In this document: piece by piece, positions 1 through 10,016 of the stretch | Layout of the letters: each line of letters starts with the position of its first letter | Position numbering within the stretch: position 1 is the first letter of the stretch | Origin: Cohnella sp. | Lineage (GTDB): Bacteria; Bacillota; Bacilli; Paenibacillales; Paenibacillaceae | Assembly: GCA_028287445.1 (NCBI GenBank) | Contig: JAQBPQ010000030.1 | Coordinates: forward strand, 21,443 to 85,442 | DNA: 64,000 bases | Direction: 5' to 3' | Notes under the pieces: model-generated | Told to the model about the DNA's origin: nothing | Database searches by the model: none | The model's input: only the letters and a program-made list of their open reading frames with translations | Program-made: the position numbers and the translations under genes

Positions 1-1414
1 CCTGGCGGCCCGCTTCTTTCTCCCGTCGGATGAAGCCCAGCACACGATCCATCATGCCGTGCTTCACCCAATACGTCTTGATCGGCTTGCGCCCCTTGGG
101 CCGCTCCCGCAGCGTCGACACGTCCAGATCTCCGAATACGCTGATCGCGAGCGTTCGCGGAATCGGTGTGGCCGTCATCGTCAGGACGTCGGGGTTCATG
201 CCCTTGCGCCTTAAGATGCTCCGCTGGTTCACGCCGAACCGGTGCTGCTCGTCCGTTACAACAAGACCGAGCCGCCGGAAGTATACGTCCTCCTGGATCA
301 ACGCGTGCGTACCGACAACGATGTCCAGCAGCCCCATTTGCAAGGACGCCACAATGTCCCGGCGTTTGCGCTCAGTCAGACTTCCCGTGAGCAGGCCGAC
401 CTGGATCCCGTGCGGTTCGAACAGCTTGGACAACGAACGAGCATGCTGTTCGGCCAAAATTTCCGTGGGCACCATGAGCGCGCCTTGGTTGCCATCCCGC
501 ACTGTAGCGAAGAGCGCTACGGCGGCCACGACTGTTTTGCCCGCTCCGACGTCCCCCTGCAGCAGCCGGTTCATCACGTAAGGACGCTTCATGTCATGCA
601 AAATTTCGTTTATGACCTGCTTTTGCGAATCGGTCAAATCGAACGGCAGTCCGCCTACGAAATTACGAATTTCATCATTGTTGACGTTGTGCGCCACCCC
701 GTCGGGCTGTTTCCGGTTGGCGGCGCGGTAGGCCTGCAGTTTCATCTGGAACAGGAAAAGCTCCTCGTATACCATGCGGCGGCGCGCTTCCTGTCCTTCA
801 TTCGTGTTCTCCGGCCGGTGAATGCGGAGCACCGCTTCCCGGCGGGGAATCAAATCGTGGCGGGCCACGATTTCCGCCGGCAGCAGCTCTGGAATCCAAG
901 CGCCGTACTGAGTCAGCGCGCGGTCGATCGTTTTGCGAATCCACATCTGGGTGATGCTTCCGCCAATCGAATAGACCGGTTGAAGCGTGCCGGTTTTGAC
1001 CGCGCCCCGGTCCGGAAATTCAGAATCCGCCACGGTTAGTTGCCGGCGCCGCTGGTCCCATTTGCCGGTCAGCGTAATCTCCCGGCCGATCGTCATCTGC
1101 TCTTGCAAAAAAGCGCGATTGAACCAGACCGCTGAGAGCAGAAGCCCTTCCACCGTCACCCGGACAAGAAGACGTGATTTGCGTCCGTATCTCTGCAAAG
1201 AAGGAGTGGAAGCGATCACCCCCTGAACAGTGATTTTCTCTCCGTCCTTCACCTCATGAAACGGTCGTATCCGGTAATCCTCGTACCGGAACGGATAATA
1301 TTCGATCAAATGACCGACCGTGGCAATGCCTAAGGCGTGAAGCTCCTCTGCCTTAGAGGGGCCCACGCCTTGAAGCTGTTCGACCGGTATGGCAAACAAA
1401 TCGTTCTTCATCAT
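1..1414 (-). CDS. recG: ATP-dependent DNA helicase RecG (C-terminus cut by left window edge)
   Basis: Minus-strand reading from ATG at about 1414/1411 gives MKNDLFAIPVEQLQGVGPSKAEELHALGI... and helicase motifs NRLLQGDVGAGKTVVA and TDEQHRFG. It is absent from the ORF track because the stop is outside the window. Confidence 0.95.
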   Translation of the reverse strand, partial: MMKNDLFAIPVEQLQGVGPSKAEELHALGIATVGHLIEYYPFRYEDYRIRPFHEVKDGEKITVQGVIASTPSLQRYGRKSRLLVRVTVEGLLLSAVWFNRAFLQEQMTIGREITLTGKWDQRRRQLTVADSEFPDRGAVKTGTLQPVYSIGGSITQMWIRKTIDRALTQYGAWIPELLPAEIVARHDLIPRREAVLRIHRPENTNEGQEARRRMVYEELFLFQMKLQAYRAANRKQPDGVAHNVNNDEIRNFVGGLPFDLTDSQKQVINEILHDMKRPYVMNRLLQGDVGAGKTVVAAVALFATVRDGNQGALMVPTEILAEQHARSLSKLFEPHGIQVGLLTGSLTERKRRDIVASLQMGLLDIVVGTHALIQEDVYFRRLGLVVTDEQHRFGVNQRSILRRKGMNPDVLTMTATPIPRTLAISVFGDLDVSTLRERPKGRKPIKTYWVKHGMMDRVLGFIRREKEAGRQ

Positions 1415-1451
1415 TCCAACCTCGAATCGTCCCGCAGGGTTACCCCTTAGT

Positions 1452-2306
1452 TTATTTTGCGGGGGTGACGAACACACCGATGGTTCCTGGCCCGGCATGG
1501 GTGCCGACTACAGGACCAATTTGCGCCTCTACATAACTGCGTACCCCGAATCGTTGTTTCAACAGCGCCGCCATTTCCTTGGCGCCCTCATCGAATCCCG
1601 GCGTGAGTGCGATATTCAAATGGATCGGACGAGCCCCGATATCGGCTTCCAGCAACTCGGCGATTCGGGCCATGGCGCGTTTATGTCCCCGAACTTTCTC
1701 CACAGGGAAAATGCCGCCATCATCGTCGATGGACAAAATCGGCTTGATGTTCAGCAAGGAGCCAACGACCGCAGCCGCCTTGCCGATCCGTCCGCCTTTT
1801 TGCAAATATTCAAGTTTATCGACTAGAAAATAAAGCCGCATTTCCCGGCGTAATCTATGTATTTCCTCCACAATTTCGTCTACCGAAGCTCCTTCGGCCG
1901 CCATTTCCGCAGCCGCAACAACCAGCATCCCATAACCGTAAGATGCCGATTTGGAGTCGACGACGGTAATGTCGCCCTCTCCTTCCAGCATGGACTTCGC
2001 GATAAGAGCCGATTGGTAAGTGCCGCTAAGCGTTCCCGACAGTTGGATGGAGACGACGGTACGTCCTTCGTCCGTCAACTTTTTGAATACTTCGAAAAAA
2101 TCGGCGGGTGACGGCTGGGAAGTCGTTGGCAACGATGAGGATTGGACGAGTTTTTGGTAAAATTCCGCCGGCTGCAAATCGATATTGTCCAGATAAGTAT
2201 CATTTCCGAAAGCAACCTTAAGCGGCACCATAGAAATGCCGAGCCGATCCCGTATCTCCTTGGGAATGTCCGCCGTACTGTCCGTCACAATAGCGATCGT
2301 CGCCAT
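1452..2306 (-). CDS. DegV family (fatty-acid-binding) protein
   Basis: MATIAIVTDSTADIPKEIRDRLGISMVPLKV...; DegV-type N-terminus. Confidence 0.92.
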   Translation of the reverse strand: MATIAIVTDSTADIPKEIRDRLGISMVPLKVAFGNDTYLDNIDLQPAEFYQKLVQSSSLPTTSQPSPADFFEVFKKLTDEGRTVVSIQLSGTLSGTYQSALIAKSMLEGEGDITVVDSKSASYGYGMLVVAAAEMAAEGASVDEIVEEIHRLRREMRLYFLVDKLEYLQKGGRIGKAAAVVGSLLNIKPILSIDDDGGIFPVEKVRGHKRAMARIAELLEADIGARPIHLNIALTPGFDEGAKEMAALLKQRFGVRSYVEAQIGPVVGTHAGPGTIGVFVTPAK

Positions 2307-2375
2307 CTATATATCCTCCTTAGCGGGCCTGACACCATGTTAATGGTGGGGGTATCGACCCGCGTTCACAACTCA

Positions 2376-4172
2376 TTAAGGCTCAACCGCAAATAAGAAA
2401 GGATATAGCGGCTGTCCGCCGTTTTGCACTTCGACTTCGGCGTCGGGATATCGCTCGTTGAGCCAGGCTTCAAGACGTTGAGCCTCTTCTGCGTCCGCGT
2501 CCGCACCGGTCAGAATCGTCACGATTTCCCCGCCGCCGACCAGCATTCGTTCAAGAAGCTGTCGTCCGGCATCTTCACTCGTCGCGGCACTAGTGACAAT
2601 CGTTTTGTCCAATATGCCGATAAATTGTCCCGCACGAATGTCCAAGCCTTCCATCTGGGTATCCCGTACCGCCTGCGTGACGGAACCGGTCAGTACGCGT
2701 TCGTAAGCTTTGGTCATCCGCTCCGCGTTCGTCGCTTCCGAATCTTCCTCCCGAAACGCGAGCAACGCCGCCATGCCTTGCGGAATCGTGCGGGTCGGCA
2801 GCACCGTCACCGGACACTCCGCGAGTTCGGCCGCCTGTTTGGCCGCGAGCAGGATGTTCGGATTGTTCGGCAGTAAAATGATGGATTGAGCGGACAGGGA
2901 ACGGATCGCGCCGAGCAAATCCTCCGTGCTCGGATTCATGCTTTGACCGCCCGACAGGACCACGTCCGCTCCAAGGCTTCGGAATAAATCGGCATTCCCT
3001 TCGCCTACGCTTACAGCGATAACTCCGTAGGGAGCCGTTTCATACACATCGGGATTCGGCTCACTCTCGGGGGACGCCGTGACGCCGGAAAGCGCGAAAT
3101 CCCCATGCGGAATCCCGGCGGCGGCTTCCACCCCGAGGGCGTCGCCATGATCCTGCGCCTTGGTTGCAGCGGAACCAGCCGAAGGAGCCGAGGGCGCGGT
3201 ATCCGCCGCAGGCCGCAGAAGCTCCCTATGCTGCTCTCTCATGTTTAAAATATGCAGATGAGTCAATTCCCCATATGCCAGCGCGCTGTTGAGTACGTCC
3301 CCTGGACGGCGGGAATGAACATGCACTTTGACCACGCCGCCGTCCTCGATGAGGATGATCGAATCACCGTCGCGCTCAAGAGCCTGGCGGAAGGATTTTT
3401 CCGAAAACGGAACCGAACCGGAAACACGACGAATGAAAAATTCCATGTCATAGGGAAAATCGATACTCTCGGTTTCCAGCTTGGCCTGCGCCGACGCGCG
3501 CGGCATCAGAACCGCCGCGCCGGTTGCCGGAACCGTTGTGAAGGCGACGGGTACCGGAGTGCCGGATAAATAAGAAAGGAATCCCTCGTAGATACAGACA
3601 AGTCCTTGGCCTCCCGAATCCACGACGCCCACCTGTTTCAGCACGGGCAGCATATCCGGCGTGCGCGCCAGCGTTTCGGACGCCTTAACGAGCACTTCCC
3701 TCATCCATTCCGCCAAATCGGTTGTCCGGCGGGCGGATGTCAAGCCTTGACGGGCGGCTTCCCGTGCCACGGTAAGAATGGTTCCTTCCACGGGCTTCAC
3801 AACAGCTTTGTAAGCGGTATCAACTCCCTGCTGCAAAGCGTTAGCGAACAAAAGCACGGTAAGCTCGCTCTCCGAAGCCACCGCCCGGGCGAAGCCTCGG
3901 AACAGCTGCGACAAAATAACGCCGGAGTTGCCCCGGGCGCCCATAAGGAGCCCCTTGGAGAGCACCTCTGCGGCCCGTCCGACTTCCTGCGCGGGTTTAT
4001 GCGTCAATTCGGCCACTCCAGCCGACATGGTCAGATTCATGTTCGTTCCCGTATCTCCGTCCGGTACCGGGAATACGTTCAGCGCATTGATGCGGCTCTC
4101 GTTGGCGGATAACCTCTCCGCGCCAGCCAGCACCATCGCCGCCCATTCCATTCCGTTCATAGAACGACTCAA
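2376..4172 (-). CDS. fakA: DAK2-domain fatty acid kinase FakA (YloV)
   Basis: NVFPVPDGDTGTNMNLTM DAK2 motif. TTG start chosen at 4172 behind AAGGAG; the longer ORF-track start runs through the repeat-rich intergenic DNA. Confidence 0.92.
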   Translation of the reverse strand: MSRSMNGMEWAAMVLAGAERLSANESRINALNVFPVPDGDTGTNMNLTMSAGVAELTHKPAQEVGRAAEVLSKGLLMGARGNSGVILSQLFRGFARAVASESELTVLLFANALQQGVDTAYKAVVKPVEGTILTVAREAARQGLTSARRTTDLAEWMREVLVKASETLARTPDMLPVLKQVGVVDSGGQGLVCIYEGFLSYLSGTPVPVAFTTVPATGAAVLMPRASAQAKLETESIDFPYDMEFFIRRVSGSVPFSEKSFRQALERDGDSIILIEDGGVVKVHVHSRRPGDVLNSALAYGELTHLHILNMREQHRELLRPAADTAPSAPSAGSAATKAQDHGDALGVEAAAGIPHGDFALSGVTASPESEPNPDVYETAPYGVIAVSVGEGNADLFRSLGADVVLSGGQSMNPSTEDLLGAIRSLSAQSIILLPNNPNILLAAKQAAELAECPVTVLPTRTIPQGMAALLAFREEDSEATNAERMTKAYERVLTGSVTQAVRDTQMEGLDIRAGQFIGILDKTIVTSAATSEDAGRQLLERMLVGGGEIVTILTGADADAEEAQRLEAWLNERYPDAEVEVQNGGQPLYPFLFAVEP

Positions 4173-4192
4173 GCTGATTGTCTCCTTCCCAG

Positions 4193-4304
4193 ATGCGTTC
4201 GGTGAAGTGCGCGCGACGTGCACGTCCGAACAAGCATAGTGCGACCGAAGACGTGACGTCTGCGTCGCGATTCGGTCGTCGCGCATGCGTTCGGTGAAGT
4301 GCGC
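4193..4304. repeat. 20-bp direct repeat (atgcgttcggtgaagtgcgc) at 4193-4212 and 4285-4304, flanking inverted repeats
   Basis: Read directly in sequence between asp23 and fakA. Confidence 0.9.
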
Positions 4305-4335
4305 CGTAACCCGGTCGTCACTGATGTACGTACGG

Positions 4336-4695
4336 CTAATTGATGACGCGCACGCCTTGAACATAGATGTTGACGAAATCGACTTTCAGCCCCACGACTT
4401 CTTCCAAAACATATTTTACTTTTGATTGAATATTGTGGGCCACTTCAGAGATCTTGGTTCCGTAGCTGACGATCACATACAGATCCAAATGAAGCAGCTC
4501 TCCATCGCGTCGAACTTCGACGCCGCGGGACAAGTTCTCCCGGCCGAGCAGCTCGGCGATGCCGTCTTTCAGTCCTTTGCGGGAGGCCATGCCTATCAGT
4601 CCATAACAATCCATCGCCGCAGAACCCGCAATGACGGCGATTACCTGATCCGCCACGTCGATTTTTCCGTTTTCCGTCACCAGCTGCATCGGCAT
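4336..4695 (-). CDS. Asp23/Gls24 family envelope stress response protein (YloU)
   Basis: Asp23-like protein immediately upstream of fakA, syntenic with B. subtilis yloU-yloV. Confidence 0.9.
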   Translation of the reverse strand: MPMQLVTENGKIDVADQVIAVIAGSAAMDCYGLIGMASRKGLKDGIAELLGRENLSRGVEVRRDGELLHLDLYVIVSYGTKISEVAHNIQSKVKYVLEEVVGLKVDFVNIYVQGVRVIN

Positions 4696-4744
4696 CGAAA
4701 TTCACTCCTTTATGCCTGTATTATGGACCATACTTCATTGTACT

Positions 4745-4819
4745 ATAAAAAAACGGGAGTTTGAAGCCGCTTTCTCCGAAAAGCGGCGGTAATCGGCAAA
4801 CCATGACGAAAATCCCGTG
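4745..4819 (-). terminator. nested stem-loop followed by T7 on the minus strand, upstream of asp23
   Basis: Minus: ACGGGA..GTTTG..GCCGCTTT-tcggag-AAAGCGGC..CAAAC..CCCGTTTTTTT. Confidence 0.5.
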
Positions 4820-4873
4820 GTACGCGTACCTTCCGCCTCCTATCCTGCGCCTCCTGTACCAAGCTTTTCGGCA

Positions 4874-4903
4874 TTGCACGACGGTTAAGCCTTATGCTAT
4901 GAT
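4874..4903 (+). promoter_or_regulatory. putative SigA promoter of rpmB
   Basis: TTGCAC - 18 bp - TATGAT. Confidence 0.6.
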
Positions 4904-4941
4904 AGTATGGTGTTTGCAGTCTCGGTAGGGAGGTGGATTTA

Positions 4942-5130
4942 ATGGCTCGCAAATGTTTCATCACGGGAAAGAAACCCGGTTCCGGCAATCATGTCTCTCA
5001 CGCCAATAACCATAACCGCCGCAGTTGGGGCGTTAACGTACAAAAAGTGCGCATTTTGGTGAACGGTAAGCCGAAACGGGTATATGTGAGCACCCGCGCC
5101 CTGAAGTCCGGCAAAGTGGCTCGCGTATAA
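4942..5130 (+). CDS. rpmB: 50S ribosomal protein L28
   Basis: [38 protein letters not shown]; start after GGGAGGTGG. Confidence 0.97.
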   Translation: MARKCFITGKKPGSGNHVSHANNHNRRSWGVNVQKVRILVNGKPKRVYVSTRALKSGKVARV

Positions 5131-5150
5131 GATGAACGCCATTGGTTTGT

Positions 5151-5208
5151 AAAAGGGCTCTTCCGAACGGATCCGCATCATCGGTCCTTTCTCGGAGAGC
5201 CCTTTTTG
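5151..5208. terminator. bidirectional terminator between rpmB and spoVM
   Basis: AAAAGGGCTCTtCCGA ... TCGGAGAGCCCTTTTT. Confidence 0.8.
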
Positions 5209-5308
5209 TGCTCCTATCGGACGACACCGCGGCGGCCCGCTTCAAGCGGCAAAAACACCTGCAGAGCAGGTGCTCTTCGTAAAGGCCCGCTGCCGGCAGC
5301 CGGGGACG

Positions 5309-5389
5309 TCAATTTTTGTTAAACGTATTCAAAATCGCTTTGACGAAGCCGCCCAAAAATCTCGGCAGCTTGATGGTGTAAAATTTCAT
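5309..5389 (-). CDS. spoVM: stage V sporulation protein SpoVM (26 aa)
   Basis: MKFYTIKLPRFLGGFVKAILNTFNKN, near-identical pattern to SpoVM; located between rpe and rpmB as in Bacillus; GGAGGG RBS about 8 nt upstream. Confidence 0.95.
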   Translation of the reverse strand: MKFYTIKLPRFLGGFVKAILNTFNKN

Positions 5390-5596
5390 TCTCCCATCCC
5401 TCCTCCGCAGCTTCACCCATCCCCCGGAATCCACCGGCCCGGTTCCGACACGCCCGCCGGTTTTTCCCCGGATTCCGACGCGTTGTGATTTGCGGGCGCT
5501 CTCTGTTGATTTATACGTATGCGGATTTTGTCTTGTCCTATACCAGACAATAGCGGGCGGAGGAAAAATGGGCGCTTTCGGTATCAAACAGCAAGC

Positions 5597-6262
5597 TTAT
5601 CGGCGAAGGCGCGAAGCCGCGCGCAGAGAAGCGATGGCTGAAGCCCGATCCTGCTGACCGAAGATATACGTGCCGGCCACCAAGGCGTCCGCTCCGGCTT
5701 CCGTTACAAGCGCTGCGGTTTCGGCATTGATCCCTCCGTCCACTTCGATCCGGATATCCTGTCGGCCTTTACGGGCTAACATCTCGCGCAACTCCCTCAA
5801 CTTGGGGAGCATCGACGGCAGAAACGTCTGTCCACCGAATCCCGGATTAATCGTCATGATCAGAACCAAATCGATTTCTGCCAAAATGTATTCCAAAACC
5901 GATAACGGTGTATGAGGGTTCAAAGCGACGCCGGCTTTTAATCCCAGCTCCCGGATGGCGGCAAGGGTCCGATGAAGGTGTACGCACGCTTCGGGATGAA
6001 CACTCAGACGGTTGGCTCCCGCTGCGGCAAGCGCCGGAAACAGTGTCTCCGGAGATTCCGTCATGAGATGTACATCAAACGGAAGCTGGGTCACTGGCCG
6101 AATCATCGAAACAATCGGCGGGCCGAACGTCAAATTGGGCACGAAATGATTGTCCATAATATCGACGTGAATCCAATCCGCTCCCGCGGCTTCTATGTCT
6201 CGTATTTCCTCCCCGAGCCGCGAGAAATCAGCGGCGAGGATGGATGGGGCGATCGTCAGCAT
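5597..6262 (-). CDS. rpe: ribulose-phosphate 3-epimerase
   Basis: MLTIAPSILAADFSRLGEEI..., VHLMTESPE, MTINPGFGGQ. Confidence 0.97.
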   Translation of the reverse strand: MLTIAPSILAADFSRLGEEIRDIEAAGADWIHVDIMDNHFVPNLTFGPPIVSMIRPVTQLPFDVHLMTESPETLFPALAAAGANRLSVHPEACVHLHRTLAAIRELGLKAGVALNPHTPLSVLEYILAEIDLVLIMTINPGFGGQTFLPSMLPKLRELREMLARKGRQDIRIEVDGGINAETAALVTEAGADALVAGTYIFGQQDRASAIASLRAASRLRR

Positions 6263-6263
6263 G

Positions 6264-7172
6264 TCAGTACCTCCGCGCTTTCTCTTTCCACTCGATCATG
6301 AATTCCTTGTAATGGTCATAACGGCTTTGTGCCGCTTCGCCTTGTTCCACGGCCTGGCGCACGGCGCAATGCGGCTCATGGATGTGCGTGCATCCGCGAA
6401 ATTTGCAGCCGGACGACAGCTCTCGGAATTCCCGAAAACAGGAGCCGATGTCGGCAATGCCGAGTTCCCCAAAATCCAGTTGGCTGAAGCCGGGGGTATC
6501 CGCGACAATGCCTCCGCCGGGCAGCGGAACGAGTTCCACGTGCCTTGTCGTATGTTTGCCTCGCCCGATTTTCTCGCTGATTTCGTTCGTTTGCAGCGTC
6601 AACCCCGGAACAAGCGCGTTCAAAAGCGACGATTTGCCGACACCCGATTGCCCGGCGAACACGGCGATATGTTCCGCCAGACGGGTTTGCAATTGCGCTA
6701 CGCCCTGCCCAAGACGTGCACTGGTCAGCAGAACCTCGTAACCGATGGAAGCGTAAAGGCTTCGTGCCCGCTCCATATTGTCGCGAGTCTCATCGCCTTC
6801 CGGACCCGAAGGAATTCGATCCGTTTTGGTCCATACCAACAGCGCATCCAAGCCGGCATGCTCAATGTGGACCAAAAACTTGTCGATCAGCAAAAGATTC
6901 AATTCCGGATGCGTCACCGAAAAGACGAGAACTGCCAGGTCGGCGTTGGCTACAGGCGGGCGAATCAGCTCGGTATGGCGCGGTAAGATTTCGTTCACCG
7001 TGCCTTCCCCATTCTCCGTCCGGACAAATACGACACGGTCGCCTACCAGAGGCGACTCCCCCCGTTTTTTGAAAATACCGCGGGCGCGGCATTGCACCGC
7101 CTCGCCGCCCCCGTCGTCCAACACGTAATAATAACCGCTGAGCGCCTTCCTGATCGTTCCTTCCGGCATCAA
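6264..7172 (-). CDS. rsgA: ribosome small subunit-dependent GTPase A
   Basis: GQSGVGKSSLLNAL circularly permuted GTPase; C-terminal Zn site CKFRGCTHIHEPHCAV. Confidence 0.96.
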   Translation of the reverse strand: MMPEGTIRKALSGYYYVLDDGGGEAVQCRARGIFKKRGESPLVGDRVVFVRTENGEGTVNEILPRHTELIRPPVANADLAVLVFSVTHPELNLLLIDKFLVHIEHAGLDALLVWTKTDRIPSGPEGDETRDNMERARSLYASIGYEVLLTSARLGQGVAQLQTRLAEHIAVFAGQSGVGKSSLLNALVPGLTLQTNEISEKIGRGKHTTRHVELVPLPGGGIVADTPGFSQLDFGELGIADIGSCFREFRELSSGCKFRGCTHIHEPHCAVRQAVEQGEAAQSRYDHYKEFMIEWKEKARRY

Positions 7173-7206
7173 CTCACGGCTCCTTCAAATTCAGTACAAG
7201 CAGGGA

Positions 7207-9246
7207 TCATTGCCCGCCACCCTGATCCCCTTGGCTGCCTCCGTCTGCCGGAGGATTGCCTGGACTTGGCGAAGCGCCCGCCGGTTGGTCCTGATAAGGG
7301 ACCGGCGTGATGCCGACTAACTCTCCGTCGCGATACACCATAATTTGCCCATCCTTGCCGGGCGCGAGCACAAGCGTTACCGGAAATTCCGTCATCGACT
7401 TGATTTTCATCGGCGTTTTCCATAGCAGATTGTCGCCTCTGGCATCGGAGTACGTGATCTTGATTATGCTTTCCTGGCCGTCTACGGCAGGACTCACCAT
7501 CACAGGCGCGGGCACTTCCTTGGCATCCGACGGGTATCCGCTGCTGACCCAAAGCTGAACTTCGGTGCCGGCCGTCACCGCTTCATTTTGTTCAGCCGGA
7601 AACTGCTTAAACACCGTTCCCTTCGCTACGGAGTAACTCGGCTCTTGAATGACTTTGTTGTCCTTGAGCTTCAGGTTGTTTTGCTGGAGCACGGCCCGCG
7701 CTTCAATTTCCTTTTTGTTGATCAGGTTCGGCATCGGGAATGTCGCTTTGCCCAGACTTACCTTGAGCGTAACGGTTCCCTTCGGATCCAACTGCGTCCC
7801 TTCTTTGGGAATCTGGTCCAGAACGGTGCCCGGCTCGCTGTCGTCGTTGACGGGGTTTTGTCCGATAGATTCGGAATTGACGCCAAGGTCTTGCAGCATG
7901 TTTTTCGCGTCGTTAAACGTCTTGCCCGTCACACCCGGCATCAATGGAAGATCAGGTCCGGTACCGATCGTCAGGGTGATCAGGGACCCTTGCTTCACTT
8001 GGATGTCCTTCTTGGACTGCTTGGTCACGAGGCCTTTCTCGGCTTCCGTGCTCGATTCTTTAAGTATGGGATCATCAACCTTAAGTCCGGCCGCCTCCAG
8101 CTTCGCTGTCGCCTGCGCTTCATTCTGACCGACGACAGACGGCACAAGCACGTCCGACGGACTAAGTTGACCTTTGAGTGCGATAACCGCCCATAGCAGC
8201 ACGCCGATCAAAACCGCAGCCATAATGCCCAGTACGGTCGGCATCACCCAGCGGCGTTTATTCTCCTCAAGGCCGCGAGAGTCCCACCGCTCATCAGAAG
8301 ACGAGCCTTTAACGGCAGGAGCTTCGATCGTATTCCGCATGTCCGGCCGAATCGCCGGGATTACCCGGGTTTTGTCCGATTCCGCGTCGTCGTCGCTCGC
8401 AAATCGCGCCGGCGGTTCATGCAAACGCTGCGGTTGCAGGCACGTTTCCAGGTCGGCGAACATTTCCCTGGCGGATTGATATCGTTCTTGCGGATTTTTA
8501 CGCATCGCGCGGAGAATGATGTTCTCCACGCTTTGCGGAATATGCGGGTTCACTTTACGCGGCTCTTCGAACGGTTCCTGCAAATGTTTGAGAGCCACGC
8601 TGATCGGGCTTTCGCCAAGAAACGGAAGGCGGCCCGTGAGCATTTGATAAAGTACGATACCGAGAGAATAAAGATCCGATTTCTCGCCGGTGGATACGCC
8701 CTTGGCATGTTCCGGCGAGAAATAGTGAACAGAACCGACCACCGAGCCGGTCTGCGTGATCGTGGACGAAGTAATGGCCCGGGCGATGCCGAAGTCCGTT
8801 ACCTTCACCCGGCCGTTGGAGCCCATCAAAATATTGTGGGGTTTAATGTCGCGATGGATAATTTGATTATGGTGGGCATGATCCAGAGCGTCGGCAATTT
8901 GACCGGCGATTCTGACCGCTTCATCCGGCTGGAGCGGAGCCCTCTCGCGAATAATTTCATTTAAATTGGGTCCATCCACGTATTCCATGACGATATAATG
9001 CGTATCCTCTTCTTGTCCGACATCGTAGATGCTCACGATGTTCGGATGGGAAAGCGAAGCCGCTGCCTGCGCTTCCCGGCGGAAACGTTTCACAAAATCT
9101 TCATCATGCATGAATTGCTGCCGCAAAACCTTTACCGCAACGAAACGGTTCAACAGGTTGTCTCGCGCTTTGTAAACGAGCGCCATTCCCCCGCCGCCAA
9201 CTCGGGCCAGCAGTTCGTAACGTCCGCCCAGCGTTTGTCCGATCAT
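7207..9246 (-). CDS. prkC: Stk1/PrkC family Ser/Thr kinase with PASTA repeats
   Basis: Kinase motifs IIHRDIKPHNILM and VTDFGIARA, TM segment, PASTA repeats. Confidence 0.96.
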   Translation of the reverse strand: MIGQTLGGRYELLARVGGGGMALVYKARDNLLNRFVAVKVLRQQFMHDEDFVKRFRREAQAAASLSHPNIVSIYDVGQEEDTHYIVMEYVDGPNLNEIIRERAPLQPDEAVRIAGQIADALDHAHHNQIIHRDIKPHNILMGSNGRVKVTDFGIARAITSSTITQTGSVVGSVHYFSPEHAKGVSTGEKSDLYSLGIVLYQMLTGRLPFLGESPISVALKHLQEPFEEPRKVNPHIPQSVENIILRAMRKNPQERYQSAREMFADLETCLQPQRLHEPPARFASDDDAESDKTRVIPAIRPDMRNTIEAPAVKGSSSDERWDSRGLEENKRRWVMPTVLGIMAAVLIGVLLWAVIALKGQLSPSDVLVPSVVGQNEAQATAKLEAAGLKVDDPILKESSTEAEKGLVTKQSKKDIQVKQGSLITLTIGTGPDLPLMPGVTGKTFNDAKNMLQDLGVNSESIGQNPVNDDSEPGTVLDQIPKEGTQLDPKGTVTLKVSLGKATFPMPNLINKKEIEARAVLQQNNLKLKDNKVIQEPSYSVAKGTVFKQFPAEQNEAVTAGTEVQLWVSSGYPSDAKEVPAPVMVSPAVDGQESIIKITYSDARGDNLLWKTPMKIKSMTEFPVTLVLAPGKDGQIMVYRDGELVGITPVPYQDQPAGASPSPGNPPADGGSQGDQGGGQ

Positions 9247-10016
9247 GCTGTTTCCCCTCCCGCAGCGATTGCTTCATCTGCTTCTACCAAAACCAATGTC
9301 ACGTTGTCGTCTCCGCCTGCGTCCAAAGCCATTTGCACGAGCTGGTCCGCAACCTGCTCCAATTTCGCGTCTGTCTGAGCCAGTGCGGCGTGAAGCATAT
9401 TCGGATCCACCATGCCGCTCAGCCCGTCGCTGCAGAGTAGCAGCCGGTCTCCCGGCTGCCAATCGATCGCCATCACATCGGCCTTCACATCCCGGTCCGT
9501 TCCCACTGATCTGGTGATCGCGTGACGAAGAGGATGCCTTGTGGCTTCCTCCGGGCTGAGCTGCCCGGACTTGGTCAGCTCGTTGATGACCGTATGGTCG
9601 TCCGTTAATTGTTCCAATTCTCCTGCCCGAAGCCGATAGATACGACTGTCCCCTACATGTGCAATCAAGCCGCCATCGCGGTTGAGCACCGCGACAACGA
9701 CCGTCGTTCCCATGTTGTAGTACTCCTCATTCAGGGAAGCCGTCTCAAACACGACACTGTTCGCCTGTTGGATCATTTCCTGCAGCTTAAGCCCGCCCTC
9801 ATCCGGCGTCTGGGACGGATTCCAGAACTGCAGCGCCTCCGCCAGGCAGCCTACCGCAAGCTCGCTCGCCACATCCCCGGCCCGGTGGCCTCCCATACCG
9901 TCGGCCACGATTACCGCGGTCCACCCGTCAGTCAACCGGCCGCTCCAGGCCCGATCCTCGTTCACTTGCCGGACTTTTCCTACATGCGTCCTCCAAGCGG
10001 TTTTCACACCGATCAC
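9243..10016 (-). CDS. prpC: Stp1/PrpC PP2C-type phosphatase
   Basis: [25 protein letters not shown] start at 10016 overlapping the rlmN stop is preferred. Confidence 0.93.
   Translation of the reverse strand: MIGVKTAWRTHVGKVRQVNEDRAWSGRLTDGWTAVIVADGMGGHRAGDVASELAVGCLAEALQFWNPSQTPDEGGLKLQEMIQQANSVVFETASLNEEYYNMGTTVVVAVLNRDGGLIAHVGDSRIYRLRAGELEQLTDDHTVINELTKSGQLSPEEATRHPLRHAITRSVGTDRDVKADVMAIDWQPGDRLLLCSDGLSGMVDPNMLHAALAQTDAKLEQVADQLVQMALDAGGDDNVTLVLVEADEAIAAGGETA

Noticed and set aside
30-1039. Plus-strand ORFs of 183, 74 and 265 aa
   Set aside because: Antisense to recG, which the ORF track omits because it runs off the window edge.
4743-4988. 81-aa minus-strand ORF over the rpmB promoter
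   Set aside because: Passes through the rpmB start and a terminator-like hairpin; no protein-like features.
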